A stretch of 64,000 nucleotides of DNA from Paraburkholderia nodosa DSM 21604 (GTDB lineage Bacteria > Pseudomonadota > Gammaproteobacteria > Burkholderiales > Burkholderiaceae). A model generated the notes under the pieces. That model was not told the origin of the DNA. It searched no databases and was given only the letters and a program-made list of their open reading frames with translations. Positions 36,850 through 48,793 of this stretch are shown one piece after another (the stretch's first letter is position 1; the number at the start of each line of letters is the position of its first letter). The DNA is taken from contig NZ_JAFA01000008.1 of NCBI RefSeq assembly GCF_000519185.1, positions 124,405-188,404 of the forward strand, read 5' to 3'. Both the position numbers and the translations under genes were made by a program.

Positions 36850-37860
36850 CTACTGGTCCTGCTGTTCTTCCTGCTGCTGCTTTTGCTGTTGCTGCTGCTG
36901 TTCTTCTTGTTGCTGCTTTTGCTGCGCCTTCTCAGCCGCCTGTTTCTGACGCTCTTCGACATCGGCCTTATGCTTCACCGCGTCTTCCTGCTTCTGCTGG
37001 TAGCGCTGGGCCTTGTCGGCGCGTTCCTGAGCCTTTTGCTCGCCCTGGCGCCGCGCTTCGTCAAGCTGGTTCTGGTAGTTCGCCTGCTTCTGGTCGTACG
37101 CCGCCTGGTTCGCGTTGCGCTGCGATTGCTCTCCCTGGCGCTGTGCCTGGGCCAGCGCATGCTGGCGCTGCTTTTCCTGATACGCCTGCTCGTTCGCCGC
37201 ACGCTGCGGCGCCTCGGCCTGACGCTGCGCCTGATCGAGCGCATGTTGCTGCTGCTTCTGTTCGTACGCCTGCGCGCTTGCCGCTTCGTTGGCAGCGCGC
37301 TGCGGCGCATTGGCTTCGTCCTGCGCGCGTTGCAATGCGGCCTGCTGGTCGCGCTGCTGCGCATGCGCGGCACGTTTTTCGTCGTCGAGCGCCAGTTGCT
37401 CGCGGCGGATATCGGCCTGCACGACGCGCATCTTGTCGCGCGCCTTGCCGATGCAATGATTCACAAAGAACGTGCTATAGCAGTTGTGCTGCGCGACTGC
37501 ATACTGATAGTCGTTCTCCGCGCTACGACGGTCCAGCACCTGCTGCCGCGCGTCGAAGTCGCTCTGCTGCGACTGTGGCGCGCCGGTGGCCCCAGCCACC
37601 TCAGACGCTGCGAGCGGCGCGTTGCCCAAAGCCGCCGGCTGGACCGGCGCAGTTGCCGCACCTTGCTGCTGCAGCGGCCCTGTCACCCCGACCGCCTGCG
37701 CGAGGGCCGGAACGCTCATACCGAGGCTCAACGCGACGGCACAAATTGCCCCAAGAGCGGGGAACCACCGCGTAGCGCCAACAGGCGTGCGAAACCGGGC
37801 AAGGGGCAAATCAGGGGAGAAGCGGAAGGTCGTCAACGTCTTCTGTGGGCAGCGGAACAT
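36850..37860 (-). CDS. Exported Gln-rich coiled-coil protein with tandem repeats
   Basis: From ATG 37860 there are 336 residues; the frame to 37965 adds 35 residues before an already long n-region. A hydrophobic signal ([19 protein letters not shown]) ends near residue 55. A Cys-containing helical segment follows ([20 protein letters not shown]), then about 190 residues of charged Gln/Ala-rich coiled coil with degenerate repeats around [20 protein letters not shown], ending in a poly-Gln/Glu tail. It resembles TolA-like or periplasmic spacer proteins in composition only. No ribosome-binding site is evident. Function unknown. Confidence 0.75.
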   Translation of the reverse strand: MFRCPQKTLTTFRFSPDLPLARFRTPVGATRWFPALGAICAVALSLGMSVPALAQAVGVTGPLQQQGAATAPVQPAALGNAPLAASEVAGATGAPQSQQSDFDARQQVLDRRSAENDYQYAVAQHNCYSTFFVNHCIGKARDKMRVVQADIRREQLALDDEKRAAHAQQRDQQAALQRAQDEANAPQRAANEAASAQAYEQKQQQHALDQAQRQAEAPQRAANEQAYQEKQRQHALAQAQRQGEQSQRNANQAAYDQKQANYQNQLDEARRQGEQKAQERADKAQRYQQKQEDAVKHKADVEERQKQAAEKAQQKQQQEEQQQQQQKQQQEEQQDQ

Positions 37861-38052
37861 GGGGGAAATTCTAACACCCCCCGGGTTGAGCGCCCGGCCA
37901 TTTATGGCAAAATGCCCCGCTCCACCGGCCGGCGGGCGCACCCGGCAACGCGCCTTTTTGCACACTGGGCGCCCCGGGCGCTCGAGCCCTCACCGGCCGC
38001 CGGACCGCAAACCCGGACCGCAATCCGATCCTCGCAGGAATATCCAGACCCT

Positions 38053-40404
38053 ATGACGGAAACCGTAGCACTCAAGATCGTCCAGCGTATCGCCACTGAA
38101 CTGAGCGTGCAGCCACGCCAGGTCGCAGCCGCCGTGCAGCTTCTCGACGAAGGCTCGACCGTTCCGTTCATCGCCCGTTACCGCAAGGAAGTCACGGGCA
38201 ATCTCGACGATACGCAACTGCGTACGCTCGAAGAGCGCCTGCTCTATCTGCGCGAACTCGAAGACCGCCGCGCGGCGATCCTCACGAGCATCGAGGAACA
38301 AGGCAAGCTCACCGACGAATTGCGCAGCGCCATCGAAGCGGCCGACAGCAAGCAGGTTCTCGAAGACCTCTATCTGCCCTACAAGCCCAAGCGCCGCACA
38401 CGCGCGCAGATCGCACGCGAAGCCGGCCTGCAGCCGCTCGCCGACGCGCTGCTCGCGAACCCGCTGCTCGACCCGCAAACGGAAGCCGCACAGTACGTGG
38501 ACGCCGAAAAGGGTGTCGCCGACATCAAGGCCGCGCTCGACGGCGCGCGCGACATCCTCTCCGAACAGTTCGGTGAAACGGCCGAACTGCTGGGCAAGCT
38601 GCGCGACTGGCTGCACAACCAGGGCGTGGTGAAGTCGAGCGTGGTCGAGGGCAAGGAAAACGAGGAAGGCGAGAAGTTCCGCGACTACTACGACTATTCC
38701 GAGACCATCAAGACCGTACCGTCGCACCGCGCGCTCGCGCTGTTCCGCGGCCGCAACGCCGGTGTGCTGATGGTCAAGCTCGGCCTCGGCGGCGAACTGG
38801 ACACGCAGGTGCCGCATCCGGGCGAAGCGATGATCGCGCGCCACTTCGGCATTGCGAACCAGAATCGCCCGGCCGACAAATGGCTCTCCGATGTCTGCCG
38901 CTGGTGCTGGCGCGTGAAGGTGCAGCCGCACATCGAAAACGAGCTGCTCACCAACCTGCGCGAGCAGGCGGAAAACGAAGCGATCCGCGTGTTCGCGCGC
39001 AATCTCAAGGATCTGCTGCTTGCCGCGCCGGCCGGCCCCAAGGCCGTGATCGGCCTCGATCCGGGCCTGCGCACGGGCGTGAAGGTGGCCGTGGTCGACC
39101 GCACGGGCAAGCTGCTCGCCACCGACACGATCTACCCGCACGAGCCGCGCCGCGACTGGGACGGCTCGCTCGCGAAGCTCGCGCGCATCGCCGCGCACAC
39201 GCAAGCGGAACTCATCAGCATCGGCAACGGTACGGCCTCGCGTGAAACCGACAAGCTCGCGAGCGAGCTGATCTCGAAGCATCCCGAACTGAAGCTGCAG
39301 AAGATCGTGGTTTCCGAAGCCGGGGCGTCGGTTTATTCGGCGTCCGAACTGGCTGCGAAGGAATTCCCCGAACTCGATGTGTCGCTGCGCGGCGCCGTTT
39401 CCATTGCGCGCCGTCTGCAGGACCCGCTCGCCGAACTCGTGAAGATCGAACCGAAAGCGATTGGCGTGGGCCAGTACCAGCACGACGTGAACCAGCGCGA
39501 ACTCGCGCGCTCGCTCGACGCCGTGGTCGAGGACTGCGTAAACGCCGTGGGCGTCGATGCGAACACGGCCTCCGTTGCCCTGCTCGCCCGCGTGTCGGGA
39601 CTTAACTCGACGCTCGCGCGCAATATCGTCGACTACCGCGATGCGAACGGCCCGTTCCCTTCGCGCGAGCAGCTCAAGAAGGTACCGCGTCTGGGCGACA
39701 AGACCTTCGAGCAAGCCGCCGGCTTCCTGCGCATCAACGGCGGCGACAATCCGCTCGATCGCTCGTCGGTGCACCCGGAAGCGTACCCCGTCGTCGAGCG
39801 CATGCTCGCGAAGATCAAGCGTACGATCGGCGATGTGCTCGGCAGCCGCGAAGCGCTTTCGGGCCTCGCGCCCATCGAGTTCGTGGATGAACGTTTCGGT
39901 CTGCCGACCGTGCGCGACATCCTGAGCGAGCTGGAAAAGCCGGGCCGCGATCCGCGCCCCGAGTTCAAGACGGCGACGTTCCGCGATGGCGTCGAGAAAG
40001 TGTCCGACCTCGTGCCGGGCATGCTGCTCGAAGGCGTCGTGACGAATGTGGCCGCGTTCGGCGCATTCATCGACGTGGGCGTGCATCAGGACGGGCTCGT
40101 GCACGTCTCCGCCCTGTCGACGAAGTTCATCAAGGACCCGCACGAAGTCGTCAAGGCCGGCCAGGTCGTGAAGGTGAAGGTGCTCGACGTCGACGTGAAA
40201 CGTCAGCGCATCGCGCTCACGATGCGTCTGGACGACGACCCCGCGAGCGCCGGCACGTCTCGCAGCGGCGGCAGCGCGGGCCAGTCGGGTAACCGCGACA
40301 ATCGCGGCGGCGGCAATCGCGATAATCGCAACGGCCAGCGTTCGCGCGATGCGGAACCGGCAGGCGCGATGGCGGCGGCATTCGCGAAGCTCAAGCCACG
40401 CTGA
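38053..40404 (+). CDS. tex: Tex family transcription accessory / RNA-binding protein
   Basis: A 783-residue protein of the Tex/YhgF (Spt6-like) family, binding nucleic acid and implicated in transcription and RNA turnover. Order: N-terminal helical Tex domain ([36 protein letters not shown]), YqgF/RNase H-like fold ([18 protein letters not shown]), helix-hairpin-helix repeats ([27 protein letters not shown]), and a C-terminal S1 domain ([24 protein letters not shown]). The tail is Gly/Asn/Arg-rich ([19 protein letters not shown]), RGG-like. The frame extends upstream to 36838 but that part is antisense to the Gln-rich gene. Confidence 0.95.
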   Translation: MTETVALKIVQRIATELSVQPRQVAAAVQLLDEGSTVPFIARYRKEVTGNLDDTQLRTLEERLLYLRELEDRRAAILTSIEEQGKLTDELRSAIEAADSKQVLEDLYLPYKPKRRTRAQIAREAGLQPLADALLANPLLDPQTEAAQYVDAEKGVADIKAALDGARDILSEQFGETAELLGKLRDWLHNQGVVKSSVVEGKENEEGEKFRDYYDYSETIKTVPSHRALALFRGRNAGVLMVKLGLGGELDTQVPHPGEAMIARHFGIANQNRPADKWLSDVCRWCWRVKVQPHIENELLTNLREQAENEAIRVFARNLKDLLLAAPAGPKAVIGLDPGLRTGVKVAVVDRTGKLLATDTIYPHEPRRDWDGSLAKLARIAAHTQAELISIGNGTASRETDKLASELISKHPELKLQKIVVSEAGASVYSASELAAKEFPELDVSLRGAVSIARRLQDPLAELVKIEPKAIGVGQYQHDVNQRELARSLDAVVEDCVNAVGVDANTASVALLARVSGLNSTLARNIVDYRDANGPFPSREQLKKVPRLGDKTFEQAAGFLRINGGDNPLDRSSVHPEAYPVVERMLAKIKRTIGDVLGSREALSGLAPIEFVDERFGLPTVRDILSELEKPGRDPRPEFKTATFRDGVEKVSDLVPGMLLEGVVTNVAAFGAFIDVGVHQDGLVHVSALSTKFIKDPHEVVKAGQVVKVKVLDVDVKRQRIALTMRLDDDPASAGTSRSGGSAGQSGNRDNRGGGNRDNRNGQRSRDAEPAGAMAAAFAKLKPR

Positions 40405-40414
40405 TGTCCGCATG

Positions 40415-40449
40415 ACGCAACGTGGGCCGCATCTGCTCACACGTTGCGT
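40415..40449. repeat. Inverted repeat after tex
   Basis: ACGCAACGTG (40415-40424) and CACGTTGCGT (40440-40449), a perfect 10-base repeat with a 15-base loop just before the tex terminator. It may add RNA structure to the 3' end. Confidence 0.5.
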
Positions 40450-40456
40450 GCGCAAC

Positions 40457-40485
40457 AAAAAAAGGCACCCTGGGGTGCCTTTTTT
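40457..40485. terminator. Bidirectional intrinsic terminator between tex and kup
   Basis: AAAAAAAGGCACCC, loop TG, GGGTGCCTTTTTT. Convergent genes end 53 bases to the left and 20 bases to the right. Confidence 0.92.
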
Positions 40486-40504
40486 ACTGGTCGAACCGAC
40501 GCGT

Positions 40505-42391
40505 TCAGATCTCGATCTTCGTCCCGAGTTCGACCACGCGGTTCGCGGGAATGCTGAAGAAGTCGGTGGGCTTTGCGGCGTTCTGATGCATCCACGCGAA
40601 TATGCGTTCGCGGAAGATCGACATCCCCGGAAGCTGCGTCGGCACGACTGTCTCGCGCGCGAGGAAGAAGGACGTATCCATCATCTCAAACGTCATGTTT
40701 TGCGTACGCGAAATTTCGTCGAGCACGGCTTGCACATCGGGCGTTTCGTTGAAGCCGTAATCGGCCTGCACGAGATAGAGCCCGCCACCGACATCCTTCA
40801 CCGCCACGCGCTCTGCGTCCACCACATACGGAATGTCGCGAATCACGAACGTGAGGAAGAGCGTGCGTTCGTGCAGCACCTTGTTGTGCTTGAGGTTGTG
40901 CAGCAGGCTAACCGGCACGAGCGATTCGCTGCCCGTGAGATAGATCGCCGTGCCCGAAACACGATGCGGCGGGTGCGCGAGCAGCCCTTGCAGGAAGGGC
41001 ATGAGCGGAATACCGTCGGCGGCGGTGCGGTCCTTCACGATCATGCGGCCCTTGAACCAGGTCATCAGCAGGAAGAACAGCAGCGCACCGATGCCGAGCG
41101 GCAGCCAGCCACCCTCCTCGACCTTTAGCAGGTTCGCGCCGAAGAAGCCCAGATCGACGGCCAGCAGCACAGTGATGATGCAGGTGACGAGCGCCTTGTT
41201 CCACTTCCACACCTTCGTCATCACGACGGCGACGAGCACCGTGGTGATCACCATCGTAGCGGTCACGGCGATACCGTATGCGGCGGCCAGATTGTCCGAA
41301 CTCTTGAAGGCGACCACGATGCACAGAATGATGAAGAGCAGCATCCAGTTCACGACCGGCACGTAGATCTGGCCGATGGCGAGGTCCGACGTGTGCAGCA
41401 CCTTCATGCGCGGCACGTAGCCAAGCAGAATGGCCTGGCTCGTCAGGGAGTACGCGCCCGAGATCACGGCCTGCGAAGCGATCACGGTCGCCACCGTGGA
41501 AAGCACGACGAGCGGCAGCAACGCCCAATCCGGCGCGAGCAGGAAGAACGGATTTTCGATCGCGCGATGGTCCTGCATCAGCAGCGCACCCTGCCCGAAG
41601 TAGTTGAGCACGAGCGAGGGCATCACGAGCACGTACCAGGCGTAGCGAATCGGCTGCGCGCCGAAGTGACCCATGTCGGCGTAGAGCGCTTCCGCGCCGG
41701 TCAGCACCAGCACAACCGAGCCGAGCACCACGTAGGCCTGCAGCATATGTGCGCCCATGAAGGCGACCGCATAGTACGGATTGAGCGCGGCGATGACACC
41801 CGGCGCCTGCACGATGCGCGAAACGCCAAGCACGCCGATGGTGATGAACCACAGCACCATGATCGGCCCGAACAGGCGCCCGACGAGCGCCGTACCGTGA
41901 CGCTGGATCCAGAACAATGCGACCAGGATCACCATGGTGAGTGGCAGCACGAGGTGCGAGAGCTTCGGCGCGGCAATCTCGAGGCCCTCCACCGCCGATA
42001 TCACCGAGATGGCTGGCGTGATGACCGCGTCGCCGTAAAACATGCACGCGCCGAAGATGCCGAGCGCCGTGAGCAGCGCGGCAGCCTTGCTCTTGCGATT
42101 GAACGAGCGCATGGCGAGCGCCATGAGCGCGAGCACGCCGCCCTCGCCGTTGTTGTCGGCACGCATCACAAAAAGGACATATTTGACGCTCACGACGATC
42201 ACGATCGCCCAGAACAGCAGCGAGATGACGCCGAGGATGGACGTCTCGTTGAGCGGAATGCCGTGCGCCGGGCTGAACGCCTCTTTCAGCGAATACAGCG
42301 GGCTCGTGCCGATGTCGCCGAACACCACGCCGATGGCCGCTACGGCGAGAGAAGGTAGCGGCTGCTTGGCCACGTGTGTGCTAGTTGTCAT
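40505..42391 (-). CDS. kup: Low-affinity potassium transport protein Kup
   Basis: Proton-coupled K+ uptake in the inner membrane. From ATG 42391 there are 628 residues, the usual Kup length; the frame to 42754 extends into unrelated sequence. It has the family signature near the start ([24 protein letters not shown]), about 12 membrane helices to residue 450, and a cytoplasmic C-terminal domain ([18 protein letters not shown]). A TAGAAT-like -10 lies at 42432-42437, without a clear -35. Single-gene unit. Confidence 0.95.
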   Translation of the reverse strand: MTTSTHVAKQPLPSLAVAAIGVVFGDIGTSPLYSLKEAFSPAHGIPLNETSILGVISLLFWAIVIVVSVKYVLFVMRADNNGEGGVLALMALAMRSFNRKSKAAALLTALGIFGACMFYGDAVITPAISVISAVEGLEIAAPKLSHLVLPLTMVILVALFWIQRHGTALVGRLFGPIMVLWFITIGVLGVSRIVQAPGVIAALNPYYAVAFMGAHMLQAYVVLGSVVLVLTGAEALYADMGHFGAQPIRYAWYVLVMPSLVLNYFGQGALLMQDHRAIENPFFLLAPDWALLPLVVLSTVATVIASQAVISGAYSLTSQAILLGYVPRMKVLHTSDLAIGQIYVPVVNWMLLFIILCIVVAFKSSDNLAAAYGIAVTATMVITTVLVAVVMTKVWKWNKALVTCIITVLLAVDLGFFGANLLKVEEGGWLPLGIGALLFFLLMTWFKGRMIVKDRTAADGIPLMPFLQGLLAHPPHRVSGTAIYLTGSESLVPVSLLHNLKHNKVLHERTLFLTFVIRDIPYVVDAERVAVKDVGGGLYLVQADYGFNETPDVQAVLDEISRTQNMTFEMMDTSFFLARETVVPTQLPGMSIFRERIFAWMHQNAAKPTDFFSIPANRVVELGTKIEI

Positions 42392-42568
42392 ATACGCGGT
42401 AATCCGTTGCGAGGCGGAAAAAACGAGCGCTATTCTAAACCGGGCTGCGGCGGAAACCGAGCGGTCGTCGCGGCACTGCGACATCCCGTTGTCCCCGCGC
42501 AGTGTAGCACCGGCCCCAGATGCCGTCTGCCCGCCTGCGCCACCGCTGGCGATTCGGTGGGCGGCGCA

Positions 42569-42596
42569 CAAAAAAACGGAGCCTTGAAGGCTCCGT
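42569..42596 (-). terminator. Intrinsic terminator ending the ndk-to-PRT run
   Basis: ACGGAGCC, loop TTCAA, GGCTCCGT followed by TTTTTTT on the minus strand, 56 bases past the phosphoribosyltransferase stop. Confidence 0.88.
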
Positions 42597-42651
42597 CGCT
42601 GGATCTGGCCACTGCGGGTGTGGGAACACCGGCGGCGGCACAACCCCTTCG

Positions 42652-43221
42652 TTACTTCTGCGCGTCTTGCGCTCGCTGCAGACCACGCTTGATCCACGCA
42701 CTGAGATTGTGCGGGCGCACCGTGTCCCACTCCTCGAACGGCTGGTGGATCCACGGATTGGTCGGCAGATGCTGGACGAAATAGTCCGGCGTCACCTTCG
42801 AGCAGCCCTTGTACCAGAGCACCGCCGAGCGCACGCCGGTCACGGCCGGGTAGCGCTCCTTGAGGTGTTCCTGCACGCGTGCGAGCGTGACGCCCGAATC
42901 GACGAGATCGTCGACGAGCAGCACGTTGCCCTCAAGGTGACCGCGCGTCATCGTGATGTACTGCGCGATGTCGAGCTCGCCCTGCTCCGTGCCGGCGGCT
43001 TCGCGGTACGAGCTGGTTGCGAGGATCGCCAGCGGCAGGTCATAGATGCGCGAGAGCTGGTCGCCCACGCGCAGACCGCCGCGTGCGAGGCACAGGATCT
43101 GGTCGAACTTCCAGCGCGACTCGTGCACCTTGAGCGCGAGCAGTTCGATCAGCCGGTGATACTCGTCCCAGCCGACCCACAGGTTCTTTTCGTCGTTGCG
43201 CGGGTCCATCATTTGAATCAT
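42652..43221 (-). CDS. Purine-type phosphoribosyltransferase
   Basis: A 189-residue type I PRTase with the PRPP-binding loop [14 protein letters not shown] and a substrate segment [17 protein letters not shown]. The general layout is that of Gpt/hypoxanthine phosphoribosyltransferases, so purine salvage is likely; purA lies 23 bases upstream, which supports that. Exact base specificity cannot be told. ATG 43221 is used; ATG two and three codons later are possible. Confidence 0.88.
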   Translation of the reverse strand: MIQMMDPRNDEKNLWVGWDEYHRLIELLALKVHESRWKFDQILCLARGGLRVGDQLSRIYDLPLAILATSSYREAAGTEQGELDIAQYITMTRGHLEGNVLLVDDLVDSGVTLARVQEHLKERYPAVTGVRSAVLWYKGCSKVTPDYFVQHLPTNPWIHQPFEEWDTVRPHNLSAWIKRGLQRAQDAQK

Positions 43222-43244
43222 TTTTGCTTCTGCCTTCTTACCAC

Positions 43245-44600
<1,356 letters not shown>

Positions 44601-44758
44601 TTAGCTGGTTAAAAACGTATTCTACCTGGGTTCAGCGGCAAGGCCGCCTTTTTTTCCCCGGATTCGCGGAATTTCCTTTTACACTCAACGGCATGCGCGA
44701 TGCGAAGCGTGCTTCGGCGCGCTCGCGCGGCGGCGCGAATCGCCGCCCGGATGCGGTA

Positions 44759-45910
44759 TCAGACGTGCTTTTCGACGACCCAGACGCCGTCGCGCTCGAC
44801 GAGCACGCGGTCGCAGGCGAACTCGTCCATGTCGTGCTCGTGGCCCGGCAGCGCCTGGATCACGACCTCGCCTGCATCGCGCAGCGCAGCGACCGCGGTG
44901 CGCAACGCCTCGTCATGGCGCCACGGCGCGAGGATCGCGCTGCTGCGCGCTTCGACCGGTGAAATACGCGCCACTTCGCGCAAATCGAGCGAGAAGCCCG
45001 TTGCCGCGCGGGCGCGCCCGTAAGCCTCGCCCACCTTGTCGTAACGGCCGCCGCGGGCGACGGCATTCGGTACGCCGTCCACGTAGGCCGAGAACATCAC
45101 GCCGCTGTGGTACGCATAGCCGCCAAGATCGGCGAGGTCGATCATCAGCTCCGCACCCTCGATCTCGCGCACGAGGAACGCGAGGTCGTCGAGCGCACGA
45201 GCAATGCCCGGCAGCGCCGGCAGACGCGTGCGCGCCTCGTCGATCACGCTCGCGTCGCCGTAGAGCGACGGCAGCGCGCGCAAAGCGTCGCGCGTGGCGG
45301 CTTCGAGGTCCTGCGTGAGTTCCGCGAGACGCGGCACGTCCTTGCCAGCGAGCGCTTCATACAAAGCGTCGCCAAGCGCGGCCGCAGCGGGATCCGCTTC
45401 GAAGATCGCCGCGAGCACACCTGCGTGCGAAAGGTCGAGACGCACCTTGGACAGGCCCGCGAGACGCAGCGCGTCGAGCATCAACTGCTGGATTTCGAGG
45501 TCCGCTTCGAGGCCCGCGTGACCGTAGATTTCCGCGCCGGTCTGGATCTGTTCGCGCGTGGCGTGCAGACCGCGCGGCAACGTGTGCAGCACGTTGCCCG
45601 CGTAGCACAGGCGCGTCACACCCTCGCGGTTCAGGAGGTGCGCGTCGATGCGCGCGACCTGCGGCGTCATGTCGGCGCGCAGGCCGAGCGTGCGGCCCGA
45701 GAGCTGATCGACGAGCTTGAACGTGCGCAGGTTCAGGTCGCGCCCGCTGCCTACGAGCAGCGACTCGAGATACTCGAGCAACGGCGGCATGACCATTTCG
45801 TAGCCATAGGCGCGGAAACGGTCCAGCAGGCGACGGCGCAGCTCTTCGATCTTGCGCGCTTCGGACGGCAGCACGTCCGCAATATTCTCGGGGAGTAACC
45901 AGGTCGACAT
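44759..45910 (-). CDS. hisZ: ATP phosphoribosyltransferase regulatory subunit
   Basis: Regulatory partner of short-form HisG in the first step of histidine synthesis. The 383-residue protein resembles the catalytic core of histidyl-tRNA synthetase ([27 protein letters not shown], motif 2-like [14 protein letters not shown]) but lacks the anticodon-binding domain. ATG 45910 is chosen over the frame to 45949. A real hisS also lies in the window (54039-55376), so the two roles are separate. HisG is not in the window. Confidence 0.94.
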   Translation of the reverse strand: MSTWLLPENIADVLPSEARKIEELRRRLLDRFRAYGYEMVMPPLLEYLESLLVGSGRDLNLRTFKLVDQLSGRTLGLRADMTPQVARIDAHLLNREGVTRLCYAGNVLHTLPRGLHATREQIQTGAEIYGHAGLEADLEIQQLMLDALRLAGLSKVRLDLSHAGVLAAIFEADPAAAALGDALYEALAGKDVPRLAELTQDLEAATRDALRALPSLYGDASVIDEARTRLPALPGIARALDDLAFLVREIEGAELMIDLADLGGYAYHSGVMFSAYVDGVPNAVARGGRYDKVGEAYGRARAATGFSLDLREVARISPVEARSSAILAPWRHDEALRTAVAALRDAGEVVIQALPGHEHDMDEFACDRVLVERDGVWVVEKHV

Positions 45911-46031
45911 CGGTTCAGTCCTGCCACAATGAGGGCCGCGCGCGGCCAAACGCCACGCGGCCCGATAATTCGGAATCCGTCAAAAACGCCAATCGCACAC
46001 TGCATCTGAGGGCGACTGCGGCACGAGGCCG

Positions 46032-46223
46032 TCAGGTCGCCAGCATCAGCAGGACGAGGCCGAGCCCCATCACGATGAGCCCGCCGATCCTGATGTGATG
46101 CGGCGGCCGTTCCACGATTTTACGGAATGTGTCGCGCCACGCCGTCGGAAAGACGAACGGGAACATGCCCTCGATAATCAGCATCAGCGCGATCGCGAGC
46201 AAGAGGGAGCCAGCTATGTCCAT
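46032..46223 (-). CDS. DUF2065 small membrane protein (YjeT-like)
   Basis: 63 residues with two membrane helices (about 4-25 and 44-61) around a short charged loop (WRDTFRKIVERPPHHIRIGG). DUF2065 genes often sit between hflC and the hisZ/purA genes. No function is known. Confidence 0.88.
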   Translation of the reverse strand: MDIAGSLLLAIALMLIIEGMFPFVFPTAWRDTFRKIVERPPHHIRIGGLIVMGLGLVLLMLAT

Positions 46224-46270
46224 GCGAAGAAATACGCCGCGCAGTGCGCGGCGCGTGTGTCTCGTTTTGT

Positions 46271-47185
46271 CTAGTGTTTGCGCGGGGTGGCGGACGCGGG
46301 AGCGTTATCTGCGCTATTCGCGCCGCCGTTCGGACCACGCATGAAGCGGAAGAAGTCGCTCGACGAATCGACCACGATGACGTCGCCGGGCCGGAAGCTC
46401 TCGCGGTACGCGAGCATGCTCTGATAGAACCGGTAGAAGTCCGGGTCGCGCCCGAACGCCTCGGCGGCAATCGCGGCGGCACGGCCGTCGCCCTCGCCCT
46501 TGATCGCTTGCGCCTGGGCGTAGGCGTCCGCCAGCACGCCCTGCTGCTTGCGCTCCGCGTCGTCCTTGATCTGCTGCGCTTCGGCCGCGCCCTTCTCGCG
46601 AATCTCGGCAGCGGCCTGCTCGCGCGCGGCGCTCATGCGCTTGAAGACCGTCTGCGCCAGCTCCGGCGGGTAATCGACGCGCGTGAGTTCGATGGCGATC
46701 ACGTCGATGCCGAGCGGCGCTGCGGTTTGCCTCAGCGCGTCGCGCGCGCCATTTGCGATGGCTTCCTGCTGCGCGAGCGCCTCGGTGAGCGTGACCTTCG
46801 AGATCGCGTCGCCGAGCGCGTCGCGCGACAGCGAGGCGAGACGGTCGGAAAGCGTCTGCGCATCGCCCTTGGTCGCCGCGAAGAGCTTGAGCGGATCGGA
46901 AATGCGATAACGCACCACCGGGTTCACGAGCAGCTCGGTCTTGTCCGAGGTCGTGTAGCGGTCGGCGTCGGGCGCATCGAACGCCTGAATGCGCGTGTCG
47001 ATGAACGTGACGGTCTGGAACGGCGGCGGCAACTTCACATGCAGCCCGGGACCGGCGAGCGTGGCATTGGCCCCGCCCGACGAAGAAATGATGGCGACGT
47101 GGCGCGGATCGACCATGAAGACGGCCGACGACGCAACCAGCACGACAACCACGACGGCAACGACGAGCGCAATGATCTTGTTCAT
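46271..47185 (-). CDS. hflC: FtsH modulator HflC
   Basis: SPFH/band-7 membrane protein that forms a complex with HflK around the FtsH protease. From ATG 47185 there are 304 residues: one N-terminal membrane helix (IIALVVAVVVVVLVASSAVF), the band-7 domain, and a helical C-terminal part. The in-frame extension to 47449 lies within hflK and is not real. 13 bases after hflK. Confidence 0.95.
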   Translation of the reverse strand: MNKIIALVVAVVVVVLVASSAVFMVDPRHVAIISSSGGANATLAGPGLHVKLPPPFQTVTFIDTRIQAFDAPDADRYTTSDKTELLVNPVVRYRISDPLKLFAATKGDAQTLSDRLASLSRDALGDAISKVTLTEALAQQEAIANGARDALRQTAAPLGIDVIAIELTRVDYPPELAQTVFKRMSAAREQAAAEIREKGAAEAQQIKDDAERKQQGVLADAYAQAQAIKGEGDGRAAAIAAEAFGRDPDFYRFYQSMLAYRESFRPGDVIVVDSSSDFFRFMRGPNGGANSADNAPASATPRKH

Positions 47186-47198
47186 ATCGGCGCGCCCC

Positions 47199-48695
47199 TT
47201 ATTGCACGTCGCTTTCGCGTCCGCGCGAGCGGAACGCATCGCGCGAACGGAAGGCGTCGCTCGCGGCGGCTGCCGCGTCGCTGGCCGTGGTTGCAGGAGC
47301 CGCGCCTTGCGGCTGCGAGCCTTGCTGCTGCGAGCCTTGCTGCAGTGCGCCCGGTTGGGCCCCCGGCTGCGCGCCCTGCTGCGACTCGCTGCCGGCTGCC
47401 GGCGCGGAAGCCGCATTGGCGTCCGAAGCCGCGCCTGCCGTTGCCGCACCAGCGCCTGAGGCCGAGGCCGCAGCCGCGCCCGTTGCGCCCGCCGCCACGG
47501 CGGCGCGCTGACGCGTCGTGTCGACGAGTTTGTCGAGCGGCAGATAAATCACGTTGTTGCCTGACTTGCTGTCGACGAACACCTTCGTCGCATTCGAATA
47601 GATGTGTTGCATCGTCTCGAGATACATGCGCTCGCGTATCACAGCCGGCGCCTTCGCATATTGTTCGTAGACCTGTGTGAAGCGCTGCGCGTCGCCCTGC
47701 GCCTGCGAAACCACACGTTCGCTGTACGCCTTGGCTTCATCAACGAGACGCGCCGCCTCGGTCTGCGCGCGCGGCAACAGCTGGTCGGCATAGGCCTGCG
47801 CGTCGCGCTTCGCGCGGTCGCGGTCCTGGCGCGCCTTGGCTTCGTCGTCGAGCGCTGCCTGCACCTGATCGGGCGCGGAGACGCTCTGGATCGCGACGCC
47901 GGTCACGCCTAGGCCCGTCTTGTACTCGTCGAGCGAGTGCTGGATCGTGTCCGCAAGCTGGGCGCGAATCGGCTCGCGGTCCGCGTAAAGCATATCGTTC
48001 GTGCTGCGCGCGCCCACCACGGTGCGCACCGCCGCCTGGGCGGCCTGCGTCACGGTGAGGTCGGGATCGACGCTGCGGAACAGATAGTCGGTCGGCTGCT
48101 TGACCTGGTACTGCACGGTCAAACGCACGTTGAGAATGTCGCCGTCGTGCGTGATGACCGCGGCGTCCTTCACGTTTGCCGGACGCACGAGGTTGCTGCG
48201 GCCGATCTCGACGGTGCGGATCTGACCGATATTGACGATTTCGTGAGTCTGGAACGGATACGGCATGCGCCAGTGCACGCCCTGGCCAACCGTGTGGCGA
48301 TACTGGCCGAACTGCAGCACGACGCCAGCCTGGCCTTCCTGAACGACGAACACGCCGCTGCCCACGTAGATCGCGATCAGCACGCCGAGCACGATGCCCA
48401 CGCCGATGCGCGCGCCATGGCCATTGTCCGGGCGCGGTCCGAAGCCACCCGGGCCCTTGCCCTTGCGGCCGAAGAAAGCGGACACGCGGCGGTTGAAGTC
48501 GCGCCACATTTCGTCGAGGTCCGGCGGACCGTCGCCCTTGTCGCCGTTGCCACCCTTGTTGCCGTTATTGCCCGGCGGGCGGCGCCCGTCGTCAGAACGC
48601 TGGCCATTGCCGTCGCCTCGACCCCAACGCGGGTCGTTCAGCGAGAAAATGGCGCGCGCGCGCTGCCAGCCAGTCCGCTTGTTGTAATCGTTCAC
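47199..48695 (-). CDS. hflK: FtsH modulator HflK
   Basis: Partner of HflC. 498 residues: a Gly/Asn/Asp-rich cytoplasmic N-terminus (about 25-85), membrane helix (IGVGIVLGVLIAIYVGSGVFVVQEG near 115-135), band-7 domain, coiled coil, and an Ala/Gln/Gly-rich C-terminal tail of about 100 residues with SQQQGSQPQGAAPA-type repeats. It starts at GTG 48695; just upstream, GTGAACGA is repeated and a five-codon frame ends in TGA overlapping this GTG, so initiation may be coupled. Confidence 0.94.
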   Translation of the reverse strand: MNDYNKRTGWQRARAIFSLNDPRWGRGDGNGQRSDDGRRPPGNNGNKGGNGDKGDGPPDLDEMWRDFNRRVSAFFGRKGKGPGGFGPRPDNGHGARIGVGIVLGVLIAIYVGSGVFVVQEGQAGVVLQFGQYRHTVGQGVHWRMPYPFQTHEIVNIGQIRTVEIGRSNLVRPANVKDAAVITHDGDILNVRLTVQYQVKQPTDYLFRSVDPDLTVTQAAQAAVRTVVGARSTNDMLYADREPIRAQLADTIQHSLDEYKTGLGVTGVAIQSVSAPDQVQAALDDEAKARQDRDRAKRDAQAYADQLLPRAQTEAARLVDEAKAYSERVVSQAQGDAQRFTQVYEQYAKAPAVIRERMYLETMQHIYSNATKVFVDSKSGNNVIYLPLDKLVDTTRQRAAVAAGATGAAAASASGAGAATAGAASDANAASAPAAGSESQQGAQPGAQPGALQQGSQQQGSQPQGAAPATTASDAAAAASDAFRSRDAFRSRGRESDVQ

Positions 48696-48793
48696 CTGTG
48701 TTCGTTCACCAGAGTAGACAGCGGGTCAATTGCGTGCGGATTCCATCGGAGCCGCTGGGCCGGCCTTGCGTGCAAGACAATGCCGGGCGCGCC

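Noticed and set aside
36838..38052. In-frame upstream extension of tex with a poly-Leu start
   Set aside because: It is the reverse complement of the Gln-rich coiled-coil gene; poly-Leu arises from CAG repeats read backwards. Tex begins at 38053 by family alignment.
37990..40458. Minus-strand open frame of 822 codons over tex
   Set aside because: Antisense shadow of tex, again with no recognisable protein features.
44759..45910. hisZ as a second histidyl-tRNA synthetase
   Set aside because: It lacks the C-terminal anticodon-binding domain, and a complete hisS is present at 54039-55376; neighbour purA also fits hisZ.
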